From: Amycolatopsis vastitatis | GTDB lineage: Bacteria; Actinomycetota; Actinomycetes; Mycobacteriales; Pseudonocardiaceae | NCBI RefSeq assembly: GCF_002234595.1 | Contig: NZ_NMUL01000009.1 | Coordinates: 62,001 to 126,000 of the forward strand | DNA: 64,000 nt | Direction: 5' to 3' | Translations under genes and position numbers: made by a program | The notes under the pieces: model-generated | Seen by the model: the letters and a program-made list of their open reading frames with translations, nothing else | What the model was told of the DNA's origin: nothing | The model's database searches: none | Part shown: positions 31,725 through 40,350 of the stretch, one piece after another | Numbering within the stretch: position 1 is the first letter of the stretch | How the letters are laid out: each line of letters starts with the position of its first letter

Positions 31725-33048
31725 AGGCGGCGCCGCCTTCGGGGGCCGGGCCGGCCGTCAGGGTGCCACCCATGCGGGTGACCAGAGCGTGGACCAGGGC
31801 CAGGCCGATGCCGGAGCCGACCGGACGGCGGTCGCGGTACCGCGCGTTCAGCACTCCGCGCTCGAACGCCACCGGGTAGTCCTCCGGCGCCAGTCCCGGA
31901 CCGCCGTCACGGACCGACAGCGAAGCCGACGAGCCGGAAGTGGAGAGCGAGAACACCATCGGCGCGCCCGAAGGGGTGACGCGCAGGGCGTTCTCCGCCA
32001 GCCCGTCGACCACCTGACGCAACCGCCGCGCGTCCGCCAGCACCAGGACCGGCGAAGAAGGCGCCGAAACCGACAGCCGGACGTCCTCCCGCGCGCACCG
32101 CAGCTGCCACACCTCCGCGCAGTCGCGGACCAGCGCACCCAAATCCAGCGATGCGACGTCCAGCCGGAACTCGTCCGCGCCCAGCCGGGCCAGCTCGAGC
32201 AGGTCCGTGACCAGCCGCTCGAGCCGCGACGCCTCCCGCTGGATCGTCTGCCCGGCCCGGACCGCGTCCGGACCCGTGGCGACGCCGTCCGCGATCGCCT
32301 CGGCGAAGCCCGTCACGGCCGTCAGCGGCGTCCGCAGCTCGTGGGACACCGACAGCAGGAACTCCCGCTGCCGCGCCTCGCTGACGGCCAGCGCGTCGGC
32401 CAGCGAGTTCAGCGACCCGGCCACCTCCGCCACCTCACGCGGGCCCCGCACCGGCACCCGCACGTCCCGTCGTCCCGCCCGCAGCGATCCCGCGGCCAGC
32501 GCGGCCCGGCGCAGCGGACGGCCCAGCAGCCGCCCCGAGACGAAGCCCGCCACGGCCGCCACCAGCAGCCCGATCCCCAGCGCCAGCAGGATGTTGCGCA
32601 CCAGTGCCCGTTGCGTCGCTTGGGCGTTGCGCGCGGGCAGGACCAGCGCGAACGCCGCCCCGCGCGTGCCGACCACCCGCGTCTCGACCAGGTACTGCGA
32701 GCCCGCCACCGTGACGCGTCCCGAGTGATCCGCCGCCAGCCCGAGCTTCCCCGCGGCCTGGACGGCGACGGCGTCCCCGAGCGCCTGCCCACCCGCGCGC
32801 CGGACGACCACCGAGATGCCCTGCCCCCGCACGACGTCGGCCACCTTGCCCACGCCCAGCCGGTTCCCGATGCCCGTTTCGTCCAGTTGCGACGCGACGA
32901 CGTCGGCCTGCGCGGCCAGCGACGACTGCAGCACGTTGTCCGCCGTGGTCCGGATCAGCGGGGACGCGACCAGCCCGGCCACGATCACCGCGACACCCGC
33001 GACAGCCAGACACACCAGCGTGATCCGCCCGGCCAAGGTGCCCCTCAT
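31693..33048 (-). CDS. Sensor histidine kinase (HAMP, HisKA, HATPase)
   Basis: A 451-aa protein: membrane helix near 9-30, extracytoplasmic sensor about 35-150, second helix about 155-178, HAMP linker (GRPLRRAALAAGSLRAG), H-box FLLSVSHELRTPLTAVTGF, N-box VVDGLAENALRVTP, D-box VRDGGPGLAPED and GSGIGLALV. It autophosphorylates on the H-box His and passes phosphate to the response regulator encoded upstream (ATGA overlap). Signal unknown. Confidence 0.93.
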   Translation of the reverse strand: MRGTLAGRITLVCLAVAGVAVIVAGLVASPLIRTTADNVLQSSLAAQADVVASQLDETGIGNRLGVGKVADVVRGQGISVVVRRAGGQALGDAVAVQAAGKLGLAADHSGRVTVAGSQYLVETRVVGTRGAAFALVLPARNAQATQRALVRNILLALGIGLLVAAVAGFVSGRLLGRPLRRAALAAGSLRAGRRDVRVPVRGPREVAEVAGSLNSLADALAVSEARQREFLLSVSHELRTPLTAVTGFAEAIADGVATGPDAVRAGQTIQREASRLERLVTDLLELARLGADEFRLDVASLDLGALVRDCAEVWQLRCAREDVRLSVSAPSSPVLVLADARRLRQVVDGLAENALRVTPSGAPMVFSLSTSGSSASLSVRDGGPGLAPEDYPVAFERGVLNARYRDRRPVGSGIGLALVHALVTRMGGTLTAGPAPEGGAAFTMTFPLSPG

Positions 33049-33731
33049 GCCGGGTCCGCCGCGTAGCCGATGCCCCGCACGGTCCGAATCGGACTCGACG
33101 CCCCGAGTTTCGCCCGCAGCTGAGCCACGTGGACGTCGACCGTGCGCGTGCCCGCCGCCGCCGCGTACCCCCAGACGGCGCTGAGCAGCTGGTCGCGCGA
33201 AAGCACCTGCCCCGGGTGCCGGAGCAGGTGCGTGAGGAGGTCGAACTCGGTGGACGTCAGCGAAATCTCGACGTCGCCCGCCCATGCTCGCCGCGAAAGA
33301 ACATCGACGCGCGCGCCACCCACGGCGAACGTCTCCGCGGCCGGCGCCGCCCCCGAGGCGCGGCGCAGCACCGTCCGGACCCGGGCCGCCAGCTCGCGCG
33401 GGCTGAACGGCTTGGTGAGGTAGTCGTCCGCGCCGATCTCCAGGCCCAGCAAGCGGTCGAGCTCGTCGTCGCGGGCGGTGACGAACAGCACCGGCGTCCA
33501 GTCCCCGGCCGCGCGCAGCGCCTTGCAGATCTCGATACCGTCCATTCCGGACAGTCCGATGTCGAGCACGATCGCCACCGGCTTGAGGCGCCGCACGGCT
33601 TCCAGCGCCCGGCCGCCGTCGGCCTCGACGTGCACGCCGAAGCCGTCGCGCTTGAGGTAGAGCGCCGCCAGCTCGGCGATCGCGGCCTCGTCCTCGACCA
33701 CGAGGACGAGGCCGCGCCCCGGTGACCCCAT
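33045..33731 (-). CDS. OmpR-family response regulator
   Basis: A 228-aa protein: receiver with VVEDEAAI, phospho-acceptor Asp in IVLDIGLSGMDG, VTARDDE and GADDYLTKPFSPREL; then a winged-helix output domain (SLTSTEFDLLTHLLRHPGQV, SRDQLLSAVWGY, RTVDVHVAQLRAKLG). Paired with the histidine kinase downstream. Small lipoprotein and secreted-protein genes lie just upstream on the same strand and may be part of the same stress response. Confidence 0.94.
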   Translation of the reverse strand: MGSPGRGLVLVVEDEAAIAELAALYLKRDGFGVHVEADGGRALEAVRRLKPVAIVLDIGLSGMDGIEICKALRAAGDWTPVLFVTARDDELDRLLGLEIGADDYLTKPFSPRELAARVRTVLRRASGAAPAAETFAVGGARVDVLSRRAWAGDVEISLTSTEFDLLTHLLRHPGQVLSRDQLLSAVWGYAAAAGTRTVDVHVAQLRAKLGASSPIRTVRGIGYAADPA

Positions 33732-33776
33732 GCCTGCTCCCGTCTCCGCCGTGTTCAGAGGGGAGACGCTAGCCGG

Positions 33777-33977
33777 TCAGGGCGAGCCATCGCTGTTCAT
33801 GTCCGATTCGATGCCGTTGAGTGTCGACTCGATCCCGCTCAATTCAGCGGACGGCGCCACCGACGACGTCGTCGGCGAGTCGCCAGGCGAGCCCATCAGG
33901 TTGTCGCGGCAGGCCGAGCAGCCGAGCGCGATGAGCGCGGCGGCCCCGACCGCCGCCGCGACCCTCGCGCCCCTCAC
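33777..33977 (-). CDS. Small putative lipoprotein
   Basis: A 66-aa protein with a short basic N-terminus, hydrophobic core and lipobox-like LIALGC (C20), then a Ser/Thr/Asp-rich tail. The GTG start overlaps the previous stop (GTGA). No family recognised. Confidence 0.6.
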   Translation of the reverse strand: MRGARVAAAVGAAALIALGCSACRDNLMGSPGDSPTTSSVAPSAELSGIESTLNGIESDMNSDGSP

Positions 33978-34375
33978 TTGGCCGGCTTGCAGTGCGCGGA
34001 CGCGAAGGCGTCCAGCTTCTGCTTGGCCGTGTCCAGCTCGCCGATGCGGCCCTGCCGCTTGGTGGCGCGCTGGTCGAGCTGGTCGGCGCGGGCGGTGTGC
34101 CCCGCGGCCCGCTGGTCGGCCGCCCGCGCCTTCAGGTTGGCGACCGAGCCCTTGACCTCGGGACCGCCGTTGATCCGCTTCTCCAGGTTGGTGGCCCGCT
34201 TCTGCAGCTTCGGCACCCAGTCCGAGCAGACCTGCTGCGACTCCTCGGGGCTGAGCGTGATCGGCGCGACCGGCGCGCTCGTCGTCTGGGCCGAGGCCAG
34301 CGGCGCCGCCACCAGCAGGCAGGCCGCGCTCACGCCGCCCGCCAGCGCCAGCCGCGTCCAGGTGGTTCCTCGCAT
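33974..34375 (-). CDS. Secreted helical protein of unknown function
   Basis: A 133-aa protein: signal peptide (TRLALAGGVSAACLLVAAPL, cleavage at ASAQ near 28-31), then a short linker and a charged helical region (VPKLQKRATNLEKRINGG... through HTARADQLDQRATKRQGRIG) likely to form a coiled coil. Two mature Cys (near 49 and near the C-terminus) could form a disulfide. Overlaps the small lipoprotein gene by GTGA, so the two are probably made together. Confidence 0.7.
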   Translation of the reverse strand: MRGTTWTRLALAGGVSAACLLVAAPLASAQTTSAPVAPITLSPEESQQVCSDWVPKLQKRATNLEKRINGGPEVKGSVANLKARAADQRAAGHTARADQLDQRATKRQGRIGELDTAKQKLDAFASAHCKPAK

Positions 34376-34443
34376 CGTCTCTCCCTCATATCGGTTCGGG
34401 TACAGGGAGAACTCTGGCCGGGCGGTGTTCGAAGGGTGTCCGC

Positions 34444-36195
34444 CTAGTGTTCGGGCTTTGTAAGGCCGACGGTGACCGACGTCCGCGCGAGATCGAACGT
34501 CAAGGTGTCCCCCAGCCGGGGGAGCGCCGGGTCGAACAGCTGTCCGTCGGTGCCGCCGAGGAGCAGCCCGAGCCGGTGCCCGGCGGGGACGACGTGGTCG
34601 AGCGCGGTGAGCGAGAACGACATCGTGTACTGCCGCCCGGGGACGAGCGGCTCGCCGTGCCACAGCGACGCGTGGTGCCCGAGGTCGGCCCAGCCGGCGG
34701 CGACGATCCGGTGGTCGGCGGAAACCACGTCGGCGGCCGTGTCGAGGAAGCACGCGCTGTCGGCCGTCGTGCTCGAACCCCAGCACGAGCGGGTGGTCAG
34801 GTTCTCGATCCCGCTGCCGTAGGTCGCGGTGTTGCGCGCCTCGGAGGGGCCGTAGTCGACGAGCGCGACGCCGAGCCGGGCGGCGGGCTTGTCGGACGAC
34901 GCGGTGATGGTCACCGACGGCGACCCGGCCAGCCGCACCGCCGAAGGCAGGGGAGCGCCGGTGAACCGCGCGGCCGACGTCCCGGCCGCCCACTGCTCGC
35001 GCCCGATCGAGGGATCGTCGGCGACGGTGGCCGTGCCGGACCCGCGGTGGCCGAGCGTGCCGTCGCCCGACGGCCGGAGAGCCGCCGAAACCGTCGCGGG
35101 CGGCCAGCTCCGGAGATCGGTCCAGTGGTCCGGCATGGTTTCGAGGTGCACGGCGGGCTCGTGCTCGACGCCGTTGCGCAGGCCGAGCAGCCAGCGGTCG
35201 AACCAGCGGTGCAGCGTCTCGACCCACTGCGCCCGCTGCAGGTCGAAGGGGTCGGTGTGCCCGGCCTGGCTCAGCCACGCCTTGCGCGGGACGCCGGCCC
35301 GGCCGAGCGCGTCCCAGTAGCGGGCGAACTGGTTCGGCGCCACGACCCAGTCCCCGAAGCCCTGCGCGGCGAGCACGCTCGCCTGCCCGGCGCGCGGGAC
35401 GTAGTTCACGCTCTGCCAGTAGGCGTTGTAGTCGCCGTTCGTGCCGGCGCGTGCCTTGAGGTCCGCCTCGAACGGCTTGCACAGCTCGGCGGCACGCTCG
35501 TTGTAGGTGAAGGACGACCCGGTGTTCTCCGGCGTGGCGAAGGGAGCGCCGTTGCCGATGACCTGGGCGTAGTTGTCGGCGACGCCTTCGATCGGCACGA
35601 TCGTCTTCAGCCCGGCGATCCCCGAGGCGGCCATGCCGATCGCGGTGGCGCCGTCCTGCGACTTGCCGATCGCGCCGACGTCGCCGGTGGCCCAGTCCGC
35701 CGTCACCGCGTGGCCGCCCTCGGGCGCGTCGAACGCCTTCGCCCGGCCGTTGAGCCAGTTCACGACCGCGTTGCCGGAGCCGACGTCGTCGAAGCAGCCC
35801 GAAGACCGGTTCGTCCCGCCGACGTCGGCGAGCACGACCGCGTAGCCGCGCGGTACGAAGTAGTTGTCGTAGAACAGCGGGAACTGCTGCGGGGTGCCGT
35901 CGGCGGCGTAGGTCTTCTTCTGCATTTCGTTGCCGCGGCCGCAGCACGCGTAGTACGGGCTGACGTCGAGGATCGCCGGGACGCGCACCCGCGCGTCGGG
36001 CCGGATGACGTCGGCGGCGACGCGGTCGGTCTTGCCGTCGCGGTCGTGGTCGGTGCCGGTCTCCACCCACGCCGTCTGGCGGATCGCCTGGTCGTAGGCG
36101 TAGATCGGGCGGCTCTCCGTCGGTGCGGCCGAAGCGGCGGGCGCGAACCCCGCCGTCAGGACGAGTGTGATCGAAAACCCCAGTAGCAAACGCAT
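34444..36195 (-). CDS. Secreted S15/CocE-type Xaa-Pro dipeptidyl-peptidase-like hydrolase
   Basis: A 583-aa protein with signal peptide (LLLGFSITLVLTAGFAPAAS). The alpha/beta-hydrolase part shows YAVVLADVGGTNRSSGCF, the nucleophile elbow GKSQDG, and H in LSQAGHTDPFD; the C-terminal 200 residues form the jelly-roll domain typical of S15/CocE. The usual elbow is GxSYxG; here Tyr is Gln. These enzymes remove X-Pro dipeptides or hydrolyse esters outside the cell. A TetR gene lies 4 bases upstream on the same strand, suggesting co-transcription. Confidence 0.85.
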   Translation of the reverse strand: MRLLLGFSITLVLTAGFAPAASAAPTESRPIYAYDQAIRQTAWVETGTDHDRDGKTDRVAADVIRPDARVRVPAILDVSPYYACCGRGNEMQKKTYAADGTPQQFPLFYDNYFVPRGYAVVLADVGGTNRSSGCFDDVGSGNAVVNWLNGRAKAFDAPEGGHAVTADWATGDVGAIGKSQDGATAIGMAASGIAGLKTIVPIEGVADNYAQVIGNGAPFATPENTGSSFTYNERAAELCKPFEADLKARAGTNGDYNAYWQSVNYVPRAGQASVLAAQGFGDWVVAPNQFARYWDALGRAGVPRKAWLSQAGHTDPFDLQRAQWVETLHRWFDRWLLGLRNGVEHEPAVHLETMPDHWTDLRSWPPATVSAALRPSGDGTLGHRGSGTATVADDPSIGREQWAAGTSAARFTGAPLPSAVRLAGSPSVTITASSDKPAARLGVALVDYGPSEARNTATYGSGIENLTTRSCWGSSTTADSACFLDTAADVVSADHRIVAAGWADLGHHASLWHGEPLVPGRQYTMSFSLTALDHVVPAGHRLGLLLGGTDGQLFDPALPRLGDTLTFDLARTSVTVGLTKPEH

Positions 36196-36199
36196 GGCG

Positions 36200-36742
36200 T
36201 CAGTATCTCTCGTACATCGCCAGGAACTGTTCCATCGCGGCGTCGACGGCGTCGCGGTCGCCGGTCGTGACGAGGTCGAGCAGCAGCCCGCGGGCCACGG
36301 CGAGCCCGAGCCGGGCGTGGGCCGGGCGATCGGCTTCGGGGATGCCGTACCGGGCGAGCAGCGCTTCGACCGGGCCGAGCCAGTCCTCGACGACGCCGTC
36401 GAGGAACTCCGTGGTGCCCGGGGTGCCGCCCAGCGCCTGGCCGTAGAGCTGGAAGAAGAGCTTTTCGTTGGCGCGCAGGCTTTCGTCGGTGAGCCGACGC
36501 CAGAACTCACGGCCCGCTCCGGCCGGATCGAGGCCGGCCAGCGCGGCCCGTTGCCGGGCTTCGACCTCGCGCGCCACCGCCGTGAGCAGGCCTTCCTTCG
36601 AGCCGAAGTGGTAGATCAGCATGCGGTGGCTGGTGCCGAGGTCCGCGGCCAGCGCGCGCAGGCTCTTGCTCGCGCCGCCGTGGTGGGCGATGTGGTCGAT
36701 CGCCGCGTCGAGCAGCTTGGCGCGGGGGCTTGCCTCGATCAT
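36200..36742 (-). CDS. TetR-family regulator
   Basis: A 180-aa protein: LLDAAIDHIAHHGGASKSLR, then ALAADLGTSHRMLIYHFGSKEG is the DNA-binding domain. The ATG 36742 abuts the first of two palindromes (36743-36772), leaving no room for a ribosome site, so a leaderless mRNA is likely. It probably represses itself, the downstream S15 hydrolase gene and the divergent SRPBCC gene. Confidence 0.9.
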   Translation of the reverse strand: MIEASPRAKLLDAAIDHIAHHGGASKSLRALAADLGTSHRMLIYHFGSKEGLLTAVAREVEARQRAALAGLDPAGAGREFWRRLTDESLRANEKLFFQLYGQALGGTPGTTEFLDGVVEDWLGPVEALLARYGIPEADRPAHARLGLAVARGLLLDLVTTGDRDAVDAAMEQFLAMYERY

Positions 36743-36772
36743 GTACCAGATGGTACACGTACCAAATGGTAC
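36743..36772. promoter_or_regulatory. Two TetR palindromes between divergent starts
   Basis: GTACCAGATGGTAC (36743-36756) and GTACCAAATGGTAC (36759-36772) are 14-bp palindromes 16 bases apart. The left one touches the TetR ATG; the right one contains the ATG of the divergent gene. Binding would block both starts directly. Confidence 0.88.
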
Positions 36773-37188
36773 AACGTATTTCCGTCCACGGCCGGACATC
36801 CGCGCCGGCCGACACCGTGTACGCCTTGCTGAGAGACGGCGCGAGCTGGCCGAAGTGGTCGCCGCTGGGGTCGTTCGAGCTGGTCAGCGAAGGGAAGGAC
36901 GAGCCGGAAGGCCTGGGCGCGGTCCGGCTGTTCAAGACCGGCGGCTTCCGCTCGTACGAGAAGATCGTCGCGCTCGAGCCGGGTCGCCGGTTCGGCTACG
37001 CGCTGGAGCACGGCCTGCCGCTGCGGGACTACGTCGCCTACGTCGACCTTTCGCCCCGCGACGGCGGCACCGACATCCACTGGCACTCGACGTTTCGAGC
37101 GAAGATCCCGGGCACCGGCTGGTTCTACCGGTGGTTCCTCGGCCGCTTCATCGGACGGGTGGTGGCGGGGCTCACCAAGGCTTCCTGA
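36766..37188 (+). CDS. SRPBCC (START-like) family protein
   Basis: A 140-aa protein from ATG 36766. SRPBCC pattern: ISVHGRTSAPADTVYALLRD, ASWPKWSPLGSFEL, VRLFKTGGFRSYEKIVAL and a long C-terminal helix (WFYRWFLGRFIGRVVAGLTK). The fold binds hydrophobic ligands; the ligand is unknown. The start codon lies inside a TetR palindrome, so the transcript is probably leaderless and tightly repressed. Confidence 0.85.
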   Translation: MVQRISVHGRTSAPADTVYALLRDGASWPKWSPLGSFELVSEGKDEPEGLGAVRLFKTGGFRSYEKIVALEPGRRFGYALEHGLPLRDYVAYVDLSPRDGGTDIHWHSTFRAKIPGTGWFYRWFLGRFIGRVVAGLTKAS

Positions 37189-37248
37189 AGCCGCCCGCCA
37201 CCGCCTGACCGGCGTGTTACTCTCCCCGGGAAGGTGAGGAGGGACGCC

Positions 37249-37620
37249 GTGGGACCCGACCCGTACGACCGCAACTGCCCGACCCGCCAGCTGCTCGACC
37301 GCATCGGCGACCAGTGGACGGTGCTGATCGTCGGCGCCCTCACCGACGGCCCGCTGCGGTTCACCGAGATCGGCCGCCGGGTGGACGGGATCTCCCAGAA
37401 GGTGCTGACGCAGACCCTGCGCAGCCTGGTCCGCGACGGCATCCTGACCCGCACGGCGTACCCGACGATCCCGCCGAAGGTGGAGTACGAGCTGACGCCC
37501 CTGGGGTGCAACCTGTCCGAGCCGCTGGACATGCTGGACCGCTGGGCCCGGCGGCACATGAGTTCGGTCCGGGAAGCCCGGGACGCCTACGACGCGGAGC
37601 ACACCCCGGCTTCGGCGTAG
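37249..37620 (+). CDS. HxlR-family transcriptional regulator
   Basis: A 123-aa protein from GTG 37249 (AGGAGGG about 6 bases upstream). HxlR core: CPTRQLLDRIGDQWTVLIVG, LRFTEIGRRVDGISQKVLTQ, LRSLVRDGILTRTAYPTIPP and VEYELTPLG. HxlR proteins are winged-helix regulators often sensing aldehydes, quinones or oxidants. It follows the SRPBCC gene by 60 bases and may be co-transcribed; convergent with the next operon. Confidence 0.92.
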   Translation: MGPDPYDRNCPTRQLLDRIGDQWTVLIVGALTDGPLRFTEIGRRVDGISQKVLTQTLRSLVRDGILTRTAYPTIPPKVEYELTPLGCNLSEPLDMLDRWARRHMSSVREARDAYDAEHTPASA

Positions 37621-37669
37621 GGGTTCACGTCGTTTCCGGCCGGATTCTCGCTGAGCCGGGGGAGGTCCG

Positions 37670-38320
37670 TCAGCGAGCGACCAAACCCGCTTCGTGGGCC
37701 AGCAACCCCGCCTGGGTCCGGTTGGCGCACTCCAGCTTCACGAGCATCCGCGACACATAGCTCTTCACCGTCGCCTCGGCCAGGTGCAGCCGCGCGGCGA
37801 TGTCCGCATTGGACAGTCCCTCCCCGAGGCACGCCAGCACATCCCGCTCCCGCTCGGTGAGCCCCATCGTCCGCCGCCGCGCGTCCTCGCCGCGCTCGCG
37901 ACCGTCCGAGGACAGCGCCACCAGGCGGCGGGCCGCCGACGGCGACAGCACCGTGTGGCCGTCCGCCGCCACGCGGACCAGGCCGATCAGGTCCTCCGGC
38001 GGTGTCGACTTCACCAGGAAGCCCGCCGCGCCCGCGCGCAACGCCCGGATCACGTACGTGTCCGCGTCGAACGTCGTCAGCGCCACCACCGCCGGCGGGT
38101 CCGGCAGCTCCGTGATCCGCGCGATCGCCGTGAGCCCGTCGACGCCCGGCATCCGCAGGTCCATCAGCACCACGCGCGGCCGGTGCCGGACGACCGCCTC
38201 CACGGCTTCGGCGCCGTCGGCGGCCTGGGCGACGACCTCGATGTCGGGCGCCGAACCCAGGATCGTGCGCAGGTGCGCGCACACCATCGGCTCGTCATCG
38301 ACCACGAGCACCGGGATCAC
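37670..38320 (-). CDS. NarL/LuxR-family response regulator
   Basis: A 216-aa protein: receiver with VVDDEPMVCAHLR, phospho-acceptor Asp in VLMDLRMPGVDG, ALTTFD and FLVKSTPPEDL; output domain LTERERDVLACLGEGLSNAD, IAARLHLAEATVKSYVSRML. Starts with GTG 38320 after GGAAGG, 26 bases inside the end of the kinase gene, so the pair is co-translated. Confidence 0.94.
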   Translation of the reverse strand: MIPVLVVDDEPMVCAHLRTILGSAPDIEVVAQAADGAEAVEAVVRHRPRVVLMDLRMPGVDGLTAIARITELPDPPAVVALTTFDADTYVIRALRAGAAGFLVKSTPPEDLIGLVRVAADGHTVLSPSAARRLVALSSDGRERGEDARRRTMGLTERERDVLACLGEGLSNADIAARLHLAEATVKSYVSRMLVKLECANRTQAGLLAHEAGLVAR

Positions 38321-39530
38321 AGCGCGTGCCTTCCGCCGTCGGGACGTAGGGGGGCAGTATCGCACCGACCCGGAACCCGCCGCCGGGCGCCGGACCCGCG
38401 CTGAACCGCCCGCCGACCAGCTCGACGCGCTGCCGCAGACCCGCCAGGCCGGCCCCGGAACCGCTGCCCGCCAGCGCCGGGTCGGGCGGGCGCGCCGCCG
38501 CCGTGCTGTCCACCGAGACGTCCAGACCACCGCGGTGGTAGCGCAGCGAGACCGTCACCGACCCGCCCGGCGCGTGCTTGCGCACGTTCGTCAGCGCCTC
38601 CTGCACCAGCCGGTACGCGGTGCGCGCGACGGTCGGCGACACCTGGGACGGGTCGCCGTCCACCGCCAGCTCCGTCGGGACGCCGACCGACCGCGACTCC
38701 TCGACCAGCCGCGCCGGGTCGCCGGGCTCCGCCGGGCTGAGCGTCCGCGGCCCGGGTTCGGCGCCGTTGCGCAGGACGCCGACCAGGTCGCGCAGCTCGT
38801 CCAGCGCCAGCGCGCCTTCGCGGCGGATGTCTTCGGCCGCCGTTCGCACGGCCGGGTCGGCCGACGTCACGCCGAGCGCCCCGGCGTGCAGCACCATCAG
38901 GCTGAGCCGGTGCGTGACGACGTCGTGCATCTCGCCCGCGAGCCGCCGCCGTTCCTCCGCGCGGGCCTGTCCGGCGAGCAGGTGCTGCTCCCGCTCGGCG
39001 CGTTCCGCCCGGTCCCGCAGCGACTGCAGCAGCTGCTTGCGGGCTTCGACGTACAGCGAGATCGCGACCGGCAGCGCGGTGTTCAGCAGCCCGAACGGCG
39101 TGACGCTCCAGCTCGGCGCCCACGGCCGCATGGCCACGACGGCGAGGATGCCCGCCAGCCACAGCACGGTCCGCCGGTCCAGCACCCGCACCAGCTGGGC
39201 CAGCAGAACCGGGGTGACGGTCGGCACGGTCGTCAGCGCGATCGGGTGCACCGGCACGAGCAGTCCGGGCGCGAACAGGTCGGAGCCCAGCATCGCGAGC
39301 GCGGCCGCCGCGAGGAACCCGGCCACCAGTGCCGGGAACCGGAACAGCAGCACCAGCGAGAGGTCGCAGGCGACCTGCAGCAGCAGCCCGGCCGCCGGGC
39401 CGAGCGCGCCGGTCGTCCGGTCGCCGAGGACGTGGTACAGGACGTTGAGCCCGGTGAACACCGCCGCGAGCAGGAACAGCCAGAAGGCGTCGGCGCGGCT
39501 CGGCCAGACCGGCCGCCGGGTGCTGGTCAC
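38295..39530 (-). CDS. NarL-type sensor histidine kinase
   Basis: A 411-aa protein with about five to six N-terminal membrane helices (15-150), a coiled linker (QLLQSLRDRAERAEREQHLL), HisKA_3 motif RRRLAGEMHDVVTHRLSLMV with the phospho-His, and an ATPase domain (TAYRLVQEALTNVRKHAPGG, GSGAGLAGLRQRVELVGG). It lacks an extracytoplasmic sensor, so it likely senses the membrane or an intramembrane cue. Partner of the response regulator downstream. Confidence 0.92.
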   Translation of the reverse strand: MTSTRRPVWPSRADAFWLFLLAAVFTGLNVLYHVLGDRTTGALGPAAGLLLQVACDLSLVLLFRFPALVAGFLAAAALAMLGSDLFAPGLLVPVHPIALTTVPTVTPVLLAQLVRVLDRRTVLWLAGILAVVAMRPWAPSWSVTPFGLLNTALPVAISLYVEARKQLLQSLRDRAERAEREQHLLAGQARAEERRRLAGEMHDVVTHRLSLMVLHAGALGVTSADPAVRTAAEDIRREGALALDELRDLVGVLRNGAEPGPRTLSPAEPGDPARLVEESRSVGVPTELAVDGDPSQVSPTVARTAYRLVQEALTNVRKHAPGGSVTVSLRYHRGGLDVSVDSTAAARPPDPALAGSGSGAGLAGLRQRVELVGGRFSAGPAPGGGFRVGAILPPYVPTAEGTRCDPGARGR

Positions 39531-39571
39531 GCGGCCACGGTAACGGCTCGTCCGGGACGCCGCCCCGGATG

Positions 39572-39611
39572 CGCAACCAAAGTTGCGGCCCGGGGGGCGA
39601 CGCGCAACTTT
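39572..39611. promoter_or_regulatory. GTTGCG inverted-repeat cluster
   Basis: CGCAAC-N4-GTTGCG (39572-39587) is followed by CGCAACTTT (39603-39611), which is the exact complement of AAAGTTGCG at 39579-39587. The cluster lies between the divergent kinase and GPP34 genes, 42 bases before the kinase start, and could be an autoregulatory site. Confidence 0.5.
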
Positions 39612-39695
39612 CGTCGCCGGGACCACCCTCTTCCCCCGGTTTCGCCCGTGCTGCCGAACCGGTGGACTGTCCTGACGTGACAGTGGAGGAGCGAG

Positions 39696-40346
39696 ATGAA
39701 CGAGCTGTCCCTGCCCGCCCGCGCGTACCTGCTGGCGTGCGACACCCGGCGCGACCGGCTGCCGGGCCGCGAGCGCGTGGCCCTGCTGGTCCGCGCGGCG
39801 GCGCTGACGGACCTTGTGCTACGCGGCCTGGTCGCCGACGACGGCGGCCGCCCGGCCGTCACCGGCGCCGGCGGAACCGGTCACCTGGTCCTCGACGACC
39901 TGCTGGCCGAGCTCACCGCCGACCCGCACCGGAAGTGGCGTGCCTCGGTGCGCCGCGGCGCCCGCGCGACGCTGCATTCCCTGGAGGCCCAGCTCGACGC
40001 GGCGGGCACGATCGAGCTGCGGACATCCCGCTTGCTGGGGGTCTTCCCGCGCCGCCACCCGGTGGTCCGCGACGTGGCGACGGTGGCCGCGCTCCACGAT
40101 CGGGTGAAATCGGCGCTGCGGACCGGTTCGCCGGTGCCGCCGGACATCGCGGCCCTGACGTCCCTCGCCGCGGCGGCCGAGCTGGGCACGGTGTTCCCGC
40201 GCGCCGAACGCCGCCGCCACCGGGCCCGCCTCACCGAGCTGGAGGACACGGCGGGCGCCGCGGTCCCGGCCTTGCGAAAGGTGCTCCGCGAACTCCAGGC
40301 GGCCCGCGCGGCGGCGATCGCGGCGAGCTCGGGCGGCGGAGGCTGA
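39696..40346 (+). CDS. GPP34 (Golgi phosphoprotein 3-like) family protein
   Basis: A 216-aa helical protein: LSLPARAYLLACDTRRDRLP, LVRAAALTDLVLRGLVADDG and a central TSRLLGVFPRRHPVVRD. This matches bacterial GPP34-domain proteins, common in actinomycetes; the eukaryotic homologue binds phosphatidylinositol-4-phosphate, while the bacterial role is unclear. The C-terminus is Ala-rich. AGTGGAGGAG precedes the ATG. It is followed by a repeat array. Confidence 0.85.
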   Translation: MNELSLPARAYLLACDTRRDRLPGRERVALLVRAAALTDLVLRGLVADDGGRPAVTGAGGTGHLVLDDLLAELTADPHRKWRASVRRGARATLHSLEAQLDAAGTIELRTSRLLGVFPRRHPVVRDVATVAALHDRVKSALRTGSPVPPDIAALTSLAAAAELGTVFPRAERRRHRARLTELEDTAGAAVPALRKVLRELQAARAAAIAASSGGGG

Positions 40347-40350
40347 CGTC

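Noticed and set aside
33974-36070. A 698-codon minus-strand frame covering the S15 hydrolase
   Set aside because: Only its last 133 codons (from ATG 34375) encode a plausible secreted protein; the rest is the wrong frame of the hydrolase gene.
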